Positions 30,201 through 40,000 of a stretch of 64,000 nucleotides of DNA are shown here, one piece after another. Both the position numbers and the translations under genes were made by a program. This stretch comes from Patiria miniata (Eukaryota; Echinodermata; Asteroidea; Valvatida; Asterinidae): positions 14,917,730 to 14,981,729 of the forward strand of contig NW_024037059.1 of assembly GCF_015706575.1 (NCBI RefSeq). The letters run 5' to 3'. The stretch's first letter is position 1, and every line of letters begins with the position of its first letter. The notes beneath the pieces are model-generated. The model ran no database searches. It was given only the letters and a program-made list of their open reading frames with translations, and had not been told where the DNA came from.

Positions 30201-33100
30201 CCTCTAACATTGTATTGGAAAAACGTACATTTAAGTTACATGCAACTTGCATGTAACGTTACCGAAACGGGCAGATCAGCAGACTATTCATCAGCGACAG
30301 CAATACACGTGTGAACGACAGGACGTCTGACAAGAAAAGTCTGGTACCTTACCCTATCAATCTTGTACCAATGCAGTATTACGAGCGGACGGCAGGGTAC
30401 AAGTTTCGGTACATTGATTTCTTTAATCAATATATGGGTAACCAGCCACGGCCACGCACGCACCGCATCGAGTGCCCTGCACATGTATTGCACAGTAAAG
30501 AAAACGATCGACTTACGTATGTGCGCGTGTGCAGTGCGATAATTTCCGTCGAGTCACATGTCAGTTCGAGTCCAAGTCCGAGTCCGTAGCCCCGAGTCCG
30601 AGTCCGAGTCATAAGTCAAAGTGACTCGAGTCCGAGTCCGAGTCATTAAAAATGTGACTCGAGTCGGACTCGAGTCCGAGTCCGAGTCACGAGTCATACA
30701 AGTCTGTCCATTCTCATCAAGAGAGTAGAATATTATGAATACCCCTGTAACTCGAAATGCCAGCGCCAGTACCTCCGTTTATTTGGAATTTTTATTCGAC
30801 CAGTCCATAAGAAACCGCTGCTTAACAGTAACAAAGAAGCGTAAAAAGATCGCGAAACTTTTCTCATGAGTCATTACTGCCCAACGCCCTTCGTTTTTTT
30901 TTTTTCACGTGGGGATGCAGCGTGTACACTGCCATTGTGGTTGGAGTCCAGCCCATAACGACAACAAATCCTGGCTTTTGAGTTAGCCTGACCGCTACCG
31001 CTGGCCCAATTGTAACCCATACACTGGCGCGGCAGTCCACACACTGGCGCGGCAGTCCACACACAGGCTCTTTGCGGTGGCCATATGACCACATTGGAAA
31101 CCTTTGCGGATGTGTATGGCCTTAGAGTTAGCCTGATCGCTACCGCTGGCCCAGCTGCAGCTGGTACGCCCTCTATCACTTAAATAGGACCGGCCATGTG
31201 ACCACACATCGGAAAACCCCGGGCATGGTGCGTCAATATCGATAGACAAACCAGACGAAGTAAGATTTGTTACATGCAGCTACACAACTGAGTGGTTTAT
31301 TGTTATGCTTATCTATCAAGCAGACACTTTGAGTAAAATGATGATTTTTGACTGAAAAAAAATACACCATTAGAATGCAAAAGAAAGAAGGAAAGTGTGC
31401 CCAATAACGTTTCTATTTCATAGTCGGGCATAGCGAGTTGCAGTGGAAGTTTCAGTGCCATTATGTTGTGTGCCAATTCTCAGGTGTGTTCTGCTCATGG
31501 AAAGACGCTTAACATCTGTGCACAATTTCAGAACAAAAATGGTCTTAAAGGCCAGTGTGAATGTAGCCTTTAGTCAAGTCCCACGCGCCTATACCCGGAC
31601 CATCCGGACACGTAACGCACCCTGGATGCTGGCAAATGAAAAGACTAGCACGAGCGGCGAAGCCGCGAGGGCTTTTACTATCTCGTGGAATTAATCACTT
31701 ATTCATTTATTCACGTAATATTAATCAAGCAATATAAACCAATCATCTAACGGTGGTTTGCGGTTCCCAGCAACAGCACGCCATGGCGCGCGTGCTGTCT
31801 GGCGCCAGACGACGGCTGATTTACGTTGGTAATTCTGCATTTTCATTGGTCAATTCACAACGGGTAATGCATTATGCATGTCTACCAAATCGGTAGACAA
31901 ATGTTAAGAAAAACATAAGCGTTCTCCACGAGATGGCAAAGGCCCTCGCGGCTTTGCCGCTCGTGCTAGTCTTTTTACCTGTCAGCATCCGGGGTGCGTC
32001 ACGTGTCCGGGTAAGCGCGTGGGACTTGACTAAAGGCTAGTGTGAATGTGAAAGCAAGGCAAAGTTGACAACATAACCCCCTAAGGGTTCCTCAGGACTT
32101 CCCTGCTAAATCCAACAGAGTCCAACGGTTACTTCCTGCTCAATCCTACAGAATCCAACTGTGCTTAATTTTTTGTTGTCTGCTGGATCCAACGGAGTCC
32201 ATCTTGGCGTTATTTATCAGTACCCAACAGAATCCAAATTTGAATATGTACGTGTACATTTGAACAAGGGGTTTACTGTTCAATCCAACAGGCTCCAACG
32301 ATCTTGTTGTATCCTGTTGGATTCAGCAGGGTGAGGGTTAGGAAGTTCACTTGAGTTGAAATGTGTTCTACTTGTACACACCTTTACGGCAAAAATACTT
32401 GTCCTTTCATAACAAATTGTTGTTATGTTCACTTTCGCAACTATGCTGAACCCTAACTCCCTAGGCCTTTTTGCTAGGATGTAGCCTGAATCCTGCAAAA
32501 GCCTCCGAATGGCCTCATGAAAAAATAGCATACAGCCTCAATCCTGCAAATTCCTCCGTTGTTTCTTGAATATGGTCCTTGGAGGGGTGACCACTGCCTG
32601 AATCCTGAAAAATCCTCCGGCTATGACTGTCAATAGGCTGAGGCAGAGGCAGTGACATCCTGGAGCAGTGCGGAGGATGTCAAGTATAATCAAGGACTAA
32701 ATTTATGCACAGCTGAGCATAAACAACACAAGGGCCGGCCCAAGACCTTGACACAGTGCGTACTACGAAATCAGCAACGCACTTTGGCCATGTAACCTCA
32801 ATCCTGCAAATTCCTCCAATTTGCAAAAAGGATTTTGGAGGATTCAGGGCGGTTAGGGTTAACTGACCCATGGTATCGAAGCTTCATGAAACAGGGTAAC
32901 AATTCTATGATGCTTCAATTATATGAAAATGTTCAATAAACATGAATGGTATATTCATATATTGACCAACAAACCGTGTTTATTGAACATTTTTACTAAC
33001 TACATTGTATCCTACCTCTGTCATCATCCATGCCACCAAATGCACCAATATCCCCATCCGTTGAACTGGGTGTTGATGGCGAGACAACACTAGCACTCAT
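21281..33100 (-). CDS. SCOC: Short coiled-coil protein (UNC-69 homologue)
   Basis: The minus-strand coding exons are 33100-33016 (exon from 33140), 30015-29860, 23411-23273 and 21314-21281, giving 137 residues. Residues 65-116 ([15 protein letters not shown], then [20 protein letters not shown], then [18 protein letters not shown]) match SCOC almost residue for residue and form its heptad coiled coil. The family is Golgi-associated, binds FEZ1/UNC-76 and ARL-type GTPases, and acts in axon growth and autophagy. After SPKSKKK there is an immediate TGA at 23269-23271, giving 127 residues with the family's usual end. Splicing at the overlapping GTGAGC instead adds [10 protein letters not shown] from an exon with a good acceptor and a poly(A) signal. 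The N-terminal 60 residues are Ser/Asp-rich and poorly conserved; an internal Met at 36 (MSTDSS) is a possible second start. Confidence 0.95.
22467..23141. mobile_element. hAT-like element with GACTCG arrays
   Basis: The ends are CAGAGTTGTAA and TTACAACTCTG. The 8-bp target duplication CCAACCGA is exact (22459-22466 and 23142-23149). Both flanks of the interior consist of reiterated GACTCGACTCGAGTC blocks, while the middle (about 22665-22970) is unique and non-coding. The subterminal arrays suit transposase-binding repeats known in hAT elements. It sits in the last SCOC intron. A relative is at 30147-30706. Confidence 0.9.
24373..24795 (-). mobile_element. 'AACCCTAAC' MITE, copy 2
   Basis: It runs from 'ctaaccccaactccctagg' to 'gggcggttagggtt' and is the inverted counterpart of 10548-11196, without the nested insertion. 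Four blocks of 'tgcaaaatcctcc'-type sequence are visible. It lies in the long SCOC intron between exons 2 and 3. Confidence 0.85.
25440..25770 (+). promoter_or_regulatory. Promoter-like cluster inside a SCOC intron
   Basis: Within 330 bases there are two 'gaccaatca' CCAAT motifs (about 25452 and 25602), a CRE-like TGACGTCA (about 25641), an inverted CCAAT 'gattggctgg' (about 25669) and 'catatatc' (about 25690), followed by 'gacgttatacagg'. No exon downstream on the plus strand was identified. It may be an enhancer, an unannotated promoter or a fragment of a mobile element. Confidence 0.25.
26961..27981. mobile_element. 1-kb inverted-repeat element, GC-rich
   Basis: Starting from 'ccatctata' at 26961, the left end is matched by the complement of the right end up to 27981. 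About 200 bp on each side pair, with imperfect identity; blocks include 'ctcggcctccgaga', 'gtgtcttccgccgggtcgga' and 'tgactgcgttt'. The interior (27190-27770) is GC-rich relative to the intron around it and codes for nothing recognised. No clear target duplication was found. Confidence 0.75.
28229..28882 (+). repeat. Tandem segmental duplication, copy A
   Basis: Copy A runs from 'tacgttttccaaatgcgact' through C-run blocks and 'gaatacatgtagctgattca' to 'aactatatccccca'. The same order follows at 28883-29287. It contains a 276-bp MITE dimer (28573-28848) missing from copy B. Confidence 0.9.
28573..28848. mobile_element. Head-to-tail dimer of a 136-bp MITE
   Basis: CCGGTTCGTTAGT is at the left end and ACTAACGAACCGG at the right, with the same junction sequence once in the middle (28700-28721). 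The two 136-bp units look identical. Internal 'aaaacgtca' and 'tgacgtcac' extend the inverted ends. In the empty paralogue at 29247 the flanks join as 'tctataactgc', so the insertion added the element plus two bases (AT). Confidence 0.9.
28883..29287 (+). repeat. Tandem segmental duplication, copy B
   Basis: This is the second copy of the unit at 28229, diverged by scattered substitutions, small indels and different C-run lengths. It keeps the uninterrupted target of the MITE seen in copy A. Confidence 0.9.
29498..29780 (+). repeat. 11-bp minisatellite (gatggacttgt)n
   Basis: About 25 near-identical copies of an 11-bp unit, with a few variants such as 'gatagacttgt' and 'gatcgacttgt'. It lies in the SCOC intron, 80 bases past the exon 2 donor. 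Since 11 is not a multiple of three, each three units spell an 11-residue repeat on the minus strand ([11 protein letters not shown]), and the reading frame of exon 2 runs through it without a stop to about 29462. Confidence 0.97.
30147..30706. mobile_element. hAT-like element with GAGTC arrays, second member
   Basis: The ends CAGACTTGTAT and ATACAAGTCTG differ at two of eleven bases from the element at 22467. The flanks TCCATTCC (30139-30146) and TCCATTCT (30707-30714) are a 7/8 match to an 8-bp duplication. The subterminal part repeats 'gagtccgagtc'. A 22-bp perfect palindrome centred on 'caacttg' (about 30231-30256) and a unique stretch fill the middle. It lies in SCOC intron 1, next to exon 2. 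Confidence 0.85.
30981..31153 (-). repeat. Small local duplications
   Basis: 'gagttagcctga' plus 'cgctaccgctggccca' occurs at about 30980 and 31126. Between them, the 20-bp unit 'cacactggcgcggcagtcca' is repeated in tandem near 31021 and 31041. No gene is evident. Confidence 0.7.
31564..32039. mobile_element. Mutator-like non-autonomous element
   Basis: Long inverted ends of about 125 bp begin TAGCCTTTAGTCAAGTCCCA. They include 'agactagcacgagcgg' and 'gccgcgagggc' on both sides. The 9-bp GTGTGAATG flanks both ends (31555-31563 and 32040-32048). Long terminal repeats with a 9-bp duplication are the hallmark of MULEs. The 476-bp element has no transposase reading frame. Confidence 0.85.
32060..32345. 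repeat. Iterated 'aatccaacagaatccaac' repeat
   Basis: Variants of 'atccaacagagtccaac' recur about seven times, starting after 'aaccccctaagggttcc' and ending 'cagcagggtgagggttagg'. The design (AACCC-type ends, iterated short motif inside) parallels the 'AACCCTAAC' MITE 100 bases to the right, though the motifs differ. Probably another non-autonomous element. Confidence 0.5.
32449..32862 (-). mobile_element. 'AACCCTAAC' MITE, copy 3
   Basis: Runs from 'aaccctaactccctagg' to 'ggcggttagggttaa'. It is close to copy 2 (24373-24795) and is the inverse of copy 1. TTAA closes the right end. It lies in SCOC intron 1, 150 bases from the SCOC ATG exon. Confidence 0.85.
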
Positions 33101-33821
33101 TGCTGGAGAAATAAACAAAGCTACTGCAACGGATCCACCCCTGAAAAAGGACAATATCACAAATAGTAGTCTTTGCAGTGGACAATTAGCAGTGAATTCT
33201 TTGCCAAGTCAGAATTGCAGAACAAAACATGAAGGAGTTAGACCTACATGAATTAACTATAGGCCTATTTGAATTATCAAGTTTCAGTTCATGTAAAATC
33301 AACTTTGACTTGTTTGTAAATCATTTAGGTGCACGAAAGTGTTGCTGTACAGTATATTGTGAGCCAGATTTGAGGCCAATAGGTCTTAATCAGATGTGCT
33401 TTTCATGAACAACATGTTCATGAGACATGAATGATCTAATTATCAGATGATGAATCATCATGAGCCAGCTGGTTTAAAAAACATCAAGTTTCAATTCAAG
33501 TGGCTATGAGTCTCTGCATTCTGCCTGGAATTATCAAAGTCTGAGATCCCCGAATGCAAATACTATCAATACTTTTGCCAAAAAATACATGTAGGCCCTA
33601 TATGATTAGGCATGTCACAACAAATTTTTTTTTAAAGAAAATGGGTTTTCTGTGGACATTTTTGGAAAGATCTTGGCAAAAGGAGACAAAAATCTTTTTG
33701 AATCATCAATTTTGGCCAAATGATATTTGAAATAAAGCTTTTTCAAAGTTACTACATGTATTTGGCGCATAATTGAATAATTCAGAGTCGAATAGCTAAA
33801 TGTCTATTTGGTGATAAAGCC

Positions 33822-33990
33822 CGGTTCATTCTCGGCGCAAAAGCAAACGCAAACTGGTGATGTCATGGCAAGTATTCGCGCTGCGAATTTTTAAAAGTTG
33901 AACACATTTCAACTCAGGGAATTTCGCAGTGAACTTTTGACGTCAAATTCGCTTCGCATTCGCATACACGCCGAGTATGAACCGGGCTTT
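33822..33990. mobile_element. MITE with AAGCCCGGTTCAT ends
   Basis: The ends AAGCCCGGTTCAT and ATGAACCGGGCTT are inverted, followed on both sides by CTCGGCG and a GCAAA/GCGAA-rich stretch. TA flanks both sides. The right end directly abuts the next TTAA element. No coding capacity. Confidence 0.75.
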
Positions 33991-33992
33991 AA

Positions 33993-34320
33993 CCCTTACT
34001 CTCTGAGGGTAGTTTACTGCATGTCAGTTGGTTATGCCAATGCCCTCCAGCTGCAGTTTATTGGCAGATAGTTTGTCTTAACAGTGAAGGCTCCAATTGG
34101 CAGAAGTTAGAGGCCCTGGAGGGTGCCTGATACTGACCAGATGGGGGCACTCACTTTGTTATCAGAGGACTCTCATTGTTCTCTGTGGCATGTATTGGAG
34201 TGCCTGTCCAGTTACCCTTGAAATGACATGGCAGATATTGGAGGGCCGTGCAAAAAACATATGCCATTTTCTTAAGGCACATATTGGCATGCGTTGGAGG
34301 GTCTAGTAGTAGGGTAAGGG
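33993..34320. mobile_element. TTAA-flanked MITE, CCCTTAC ends
   Basis: TTAA at 33989-33992 and 34321-34324 flanks CCCTTACTCT and GTAGGGTAAGGG. The interior has five 'ggaggg'/'ccctcc' motifs. TTAA duplication suggests piggyBac-like mobilisation. It abuts the preceding MITE without spacer, as if one inserted next to the other. Confidence 0.65.
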
Positions 34321-34603
34321 TTAAAAGCCATTTTTATGTCTATCTAAATCAAAAACTAGACACCAAATGGTTGTTTTACATATATAATTCAAGAAATATG
34401 GTGTAATTTTTGCACAAAAATAGTACAACAATGTTCATTTATTTGTCATGAATAAAATATTTAATCATGAAAACTGTGAATTGTCGTCTGAATCCCTTAC
34501 TTAGTTTACTGCATGGACATGGTCCTCTAAAAAAAGATTAAAGTCCCAAACCAGTGGGCGTAACAATGAAGAGCAAAATCGAGTGGACATATCATTCCAC
34601 TAG

Positions 34604-35323
34604 CAGGTACAACTATAGAATGCAGGGCCACTTTACTCTACATCCGCGCCTCCGTACGGCTGCGTGGAGGCGTGGAACCGCAGTCGACCTACCTCCGAAA
34701 ATCGATCGTGGAGTCGTGGAGTCGTGGAGCCGCAGAGAATTGCGCCCTCTATCGGTGCGCGTCTCTGCGACTCCGCGCCTCCGCCACTCCAGTGCCCCGC
34801 GTCTCCGCGATTCTGCGACTCCAAGACTCCGCGCCTCCGCCACTCCAGACAGTGCCCCGTCGCCCTCCTCCCTTCCTAATTTGCGAGCCCATTTAAAATG
34901 GGTATGGATGCTTCGTTCTCAAAAAAATTCCGCCGAGAATTGCGCCCTCTATCGGCGCGCGTCTCTGCGACTCCGCGCCTCCGCCACTCCAGTGCCCCGC
35001 GATTCTGCGACTCCAAGACTCCGCGCCTCCGCCACTCCAGACAGTGCCCCGTCGCCCTCCTCCCTTTCTAATTTGCGCGCCCATTTAAAGTGATTCTGCG
35101 ACTCCAAGACTCCGCGCCTCCGCCACTCCAGACAGTGCCCCCAACACATTTACAAGCACGCCCTCCCTTCCGATCCTTCATGAGAAGCTTAGAAGACAAA
35201 TGCATTCCTTCGCTGTACTTAGCACTTTTTGCAGGTTTGCATATCTATTACTCCTATTCCATCCACGCCTCCAGGCAAAACAAAAAACCTTGCTTCGGCG
35301 TGGCCCTGCATTCTATAGTTGCT
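34604..35323. mobile_element. Inverted-repeat element with 'cgcctccgccactccag' arrays
   Basis: Both ends contain 'aactatagaatgcagggcca' in opposite orientation, followed inward by 'ggaggcgtgga'. Flanks TCCACTAG and CCCACTAG match at 7 of 8 bases, suggesting a hAT-type duplication. A ~200-bp internal block starting 'gagaattgcgccctctatcgg' occurs at about 34735 and 34935, with a partial third copy from 35090. The resulting long open frames are low-complexity and not genes. Confidence 0.7.
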
Positions 35324-35574
35324 CCCACTAGCATTGCACACATAATGGCTGTTACTTTAGCTGTCATTACATATGCTAAAAGTTAAAAGAAATTCTTCAT
35401 GGCCTACCTACCCTGTTCTTAAAATGATAACCGCTTAGTTACATGTACTTCCGGAACTTCAAAAACATGTCCGGAAACTGGACCCAAATACTTAACAAGT
35501 TTTATTGAGTCTCTAATGGAAGTAAAAATACAACTATCAATATTTGACACTAGTACCATAAAATATAGCCTTAC

Positions 35575-35740
35575 CTTTATAAATCTTGGAACTGTGGGCA
35601 GTATTCACAAGCTGAGACATGAGATATGGTCGTTTAAAAACTCCAGTGACTACATTTCTCTTTCATCACACAACGTCAGCCATCTTTGTCTGCTGTACCA
35701 TTGCATTGTGGGAGCTGAGAGAGCATGGGCGTGGCACTAT
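35575..35740 (-). promoter_or_regulatory. SCOC: Likely SCOC promoter and non-coding first exon
   Basis: On the minus strand a GC-box-like 'gccacgccc' (35736-35728), a ZNF143-like 'ctcccacaatgcaatgg' (35714-35698) and a YY1-like 'aaagatggc' (35687-35679) are followed by an exon that ends 'tataaag' at 35575 with the strong donor 'gtaaggc'. Joined to the acceptor at 33140, an in-frame TAA lies just before the junction, so the ATG at 33100 is the first usable SCOC start. Inferred, without transcript data. Confidence 0.5.
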
Positions 35741-36133
35741 CGTCATTCGTCATTATTGGGCGGAGAAGGGGGGGGGGGTGTAGAGGCCTTTATAGCTCCT
35801 TAAATGGTGCGATCAGTTATTGTACTATGTGTAACTGGGTTTTTTTTCTTCTCAATTATCCAAGCACACTGTAAGGATGGATGAAATGACCTCACAAAAT
35901 ACCGAACGACTTATTTCGACAATTTTAACTGCAGGCCTATTTCTGACACATTATTACTCAGTTGGTGGGTACCGGCTGCGATGGGAAGGTGGAAGGAGGA
36001 CTGGTACCAGGGCGCCCCAGCGGGCGGGGTTGGGAGGTTCCCTATCCTCCCCTTAAAAAAAAACAGAGCAACATCGACACATGTTTTTTTTTAATAGCTG
36101 CATTCTTGAGGCCACTCTTATAATAATTTCAAA

Positions 36134-36470
36134 CTAGAAAGCTCTCAGAGAGCGCAAACCTCCGCCAAGGCAGATAAATGTTCCCCGCCATAATGTCAGT
36201 ACACCCAAAAGAAATACTTGCATAAATGGTGAAGAATCCTCTAAAAAAAAATCCTGGATCCAGACCCAGTTCCGATCACTTCCAAAATCGAATCGATTGG
36301 TACTCGTACCAAGGACCACCCGTAAAAACAATTGCAAGCAAATCCGTCCATACATTTTTTTGTTATCTTGCTAACAGACAAAGCAACCAATTAACCAACT
36401 AACCAACCAACAACTGACTAACCAACGCCGATGAAAACATAACCTCCTTGGCGAGGGTAATAGACGGCGA
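36134..36470 (-). mobile_element. Widespread MITE-like repeat
   Basis: On the minus strand it opens 'cctcgccaaggaggttatg' and ends 'ggcggaggtttgcgctctc' followed by 'agctttctag'. I recall both blocks as the borders of a repeat found in many animal genomes, but cannot name its superfamily. No target duplication was seen. Confidence 0.5.
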
Positions 36471-36712
36471 GATAGGATGAGGGCGCTGTGACAGTACACA
36501 GCAACACCCGGATCCGAGACCACAAACACTTATTACAACCAAACGACTTCGCTAATATCCAAAAGGTCCTATAATAATTCTGCGCTCGGAATTCTTACCA
36601 GTGTATTTTAATGAGTTTGCCTTGCTTGTCTAGTTCTCAGGCTGACAATCGAGAGACGAGAGATACTTTTAAAAAGCCTGATTTTGAAACAAGATTGCTT
36701 AATGGCAGGCGC

Positions 36713-37070
36713 GGTTCTAGAGCCAATATTGGGGGGGGGGGGGGGAGGGGGGGGGCTAGCAGGGCGGATCCAGAATTTTTTTTTCAGTGAGGCGTGCTGA
36801 AATGTAGACCGGTTATTTTCTACAGACACTTAGGCCTCCGAAAATCAACCGGTGGGGGGGGGGGGGGGGGGGGGCCTCGTGCCATATTTTCAATGGGGAG
36901 CGCCAAATCCTACGATCAGGCACACTATATTAACTACAAATGCACCCTTGTCACGAATTTAGGGGGAGACCGTTCGCATGTACGTCACATTCCTTCTTTT
37001 GGCTAACGGAATTTTTTTTTTAGGGATTTTTTTGGGGGGAGGGGGCTACAGCCCCCCCCCCTTGTGGGGG
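36713..37070. repeat. G-run repeats of hAT-like type
   Basis: Two candidates start 'caggcgcggttctagagcc' and 'cagggcggatccagaattt', each followed by long G-runs. The phrase 'tttctacagacacttaggcc' resembles 'tctccggacacttggcc' in the repeat at 3551, so the two regions share a family. Ends are not resolved. Confidence 0.4.
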
Positions 37071-37099
37071 AGTACAATGATTCCATACGTCTAAGTCTC

Positions 37100-40000
37100 T
37101 CACATAAGTTATTAACACACACAACTTCACTTCCACGCGTTTGAGAAATAAACAACAAAATTTGGCCACCCTTCAAAGAGAAACAAATTGAATTAAACTG
37201 AAAACTTAATTTGTGAATTAAGACTTGTCCAATTTACTCTTATTCACTTTGACATATTCATGCCGCCACAATAAACAGCAGAAATCTCCACAATACTGTC
37301 TTTCAAACCGCGCCTGAAATTATGCCAGCGGAAATGTCTTAATTCACAGTGACGACAAACGAATACCGACAATAAATTGCTGGAAGCGTTGACTTAAACC
37401 CAATATTCTCCGATTTCGCTATCAGCGGGTATACGGGCTTACCTTTCAAGCCTGGCTAAATTTCATTTCTCCTTTATCAAGCTGTCAAAGGATATACGTG
37501 GTCTCCAGGAAAAAAAGTTGACAGTTTTGGAACGAAATTGAAAAATGATGAGTCTGAAAGGCATTGAGAATTTTGTTTTTTCTTACAAATTAGATTACAG
37601 GTAGGGCGCCTGGGGAAAAGTGACTTGACGCTTTGAGGCGATGCGGAAGTCAGAAGACAAAAATGAAGAAAAAAAGCAGTGTTACCTTGGGGGTTGAGTA
37701 TAATTATGACAGCTACATTCATGTTCTTCGAATAGTGCGGGACTAATACATTAGTGAATTGATTTCACACAGAATTTACGGTAGCCCATTAGGGAAAACG
37801 CACTTGTTCTGACGTAAAAGATTTTTATATTTGGCTCACAAAGCTTGTTTACGAAACGAGTTTTTAATGCCTTAAGCAACCACCTTTTGAAAATCAGGGA
37901 CATTTTTCTTTCATCATTGTGTTCACTGTGCCGAGTTCTCCGGAGGGCTTTCAGAATGTTTTTTTCCCGAATTGAATGTTCGACAGCCAAGCTTGCGTGT
38001 TCTCGGGAACTATTTCTAAGAGGCGGGTCTGAGGTTCGGGGCCGAGGGTGTTAAGAACGTCCGAAGTCCGTGTTGGCAAGCATCCAAGTTATAGTCACAA
38101 ATTGTTTACGAAGGCAAAACGAAAGCCTTCATATAAAATCTTCCAAATGATAGTGTTGATATGCATGATTGCACAGTGCTTCACAAAGTAAATGTTATAG
38201 GCATGCGGCGTAAAATCGCTAGTGTTAAATAATAGTGTAATATATATATATTATGCTATAAAGTGTTTGACACCACAGAGTTTGCAGTAATACACTCAAA
38301 CACACTAATAATAAAAAGTTGAGGGATTTTACTAAGTTTCCCCCATTAAAATTAAACAATTTGATTAAACAATTTTGAACAGTTCAATACCATTTACAAT
38401 GGATTATTTCGCGTCCCTGAAAACACTTTATTTTGTCCCACGCATGCAAAGCACTCAACTCGAATCGATAATTCGAAGTGTTTGAGTGTCGACGAAAGTG
38501 TTTTCTGTCTCTATTTTCCAACATCGCTGATTGAAAATGTCAAAATGGGTCAATATTGGTGTATAAGAATCGAGCAGTTTGTGCAAAACGAGGCGCCGAC
38601 AATTGGAACGTTCATACCTAACCAAATTACCGAGAGCTACGACGCATGAAATAGACACCTATAAGCGAAGACCCCGTGCGAATATCGATTTGAAGAGAAA
38701 GTCTGGCGTGATGCAACATGTGTAAATTGCTCAAGAGACGTGCGAAGACACGATTTGTAATTAAACCGTCTCTAATTAAAATGTCATTTTTCCGTTTGAA
38801 GTAACCACTATCTTCACTGTCATTGCAATAATGTATACTGAATTCTCTTTGGAATCGATATCTAACATGCAACCGCCCCCGGCGTGGGCTCATTGTCAGG
38901 AAAATATAGCGTATAAACGTAAACTAGTTTCGAATCAAAATGAAACGTTTACAACATATATATTTTTTTTTTACATCTGAAGTAAAGTGGATCTGTAAAG
39001 AACGATTGGTTTTTGCTCTTGAAACCCTCTGATGTTGATGAGACAATGGAGTAGGATAGCAGCTTTGCTTTCATGACTTCATGATGTCTGAGGGCGTTTG
39101 TTCCACTATGTGAGGGTCAACGAGAAGATGTTTGTTGGTTTCCATTGCCTCATTGACTTTCATCATTATTGCATGTAGGCGCTGCGAAGTCAGCCAGCAC
39201 TTGAAGGGTCCGTTTACCGCAACACGGCATCCCTTTCGCACACAAGAAATTGAACAAACTGCATAACTTATTCAGAGCATAAATATATTGACCATGGAAA
39301 AGAAACAGAGCATATAAGGTAAAGGGCAGGCAGATATAAGGCAATTTGTGCAGAGCTGCAAAGGAAACTCAGAAAAGACAGATGCTTTATACAATGGATC
39401 AACCCACATACTGGAGCCTGCGTGCTTTCCTACACACACCCTGTCACACGTATCACAATTCCTTTTCGTGACGGAAAAATAGAAAAATCTCAGCAAACGA
39501 ACGGCGAATAAAAAATCAGAGGTCATCAGGAACGAGAAAGTACGATCTTTTCAGACACGAAATACAAGAATATGAAGCTGCAGCAATTAGAGCTACAAAA
39601 GTGAGTACTGAAACGAACTGATATCTCTCGACGGCTGTTTCATATCACAAGTTAAACGATTAAACTGTTTTCAAGAAACGAAACATTGAAGAGAAAGCGA
39701 GCATTACACAGTAACCATGGAGCAGATGGAATTTAGTACGCTCGTGCTCTGCCTGTGTCAATTTATACGCCTACACTGCCAAGGCGTAACTGCCAAAATA
39801 TAGGCAGGTGTGAACTGCAACAGCCTGGCAGTTTGGAAAAAAACATACATCGAAGACCTGAAAATAGAAAGGAGTAAACTGCGGGTCTTTGCATGAATAC
39901 TGCCATGTACTGAAATGAACGAATGCAAACAAACACACATCCACATGTACAAATAAACCTGTAAAACGTGCATCAATTTCGTCTTCTATTTGCTCTTCCG

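Noticed and set aside
34554-35093. 179-residue open frame on the plus strand
   Set aside because: It is translated from the iterated GC-rich repeat of a mobile element; similar low-complexity frames exist on the other strand.
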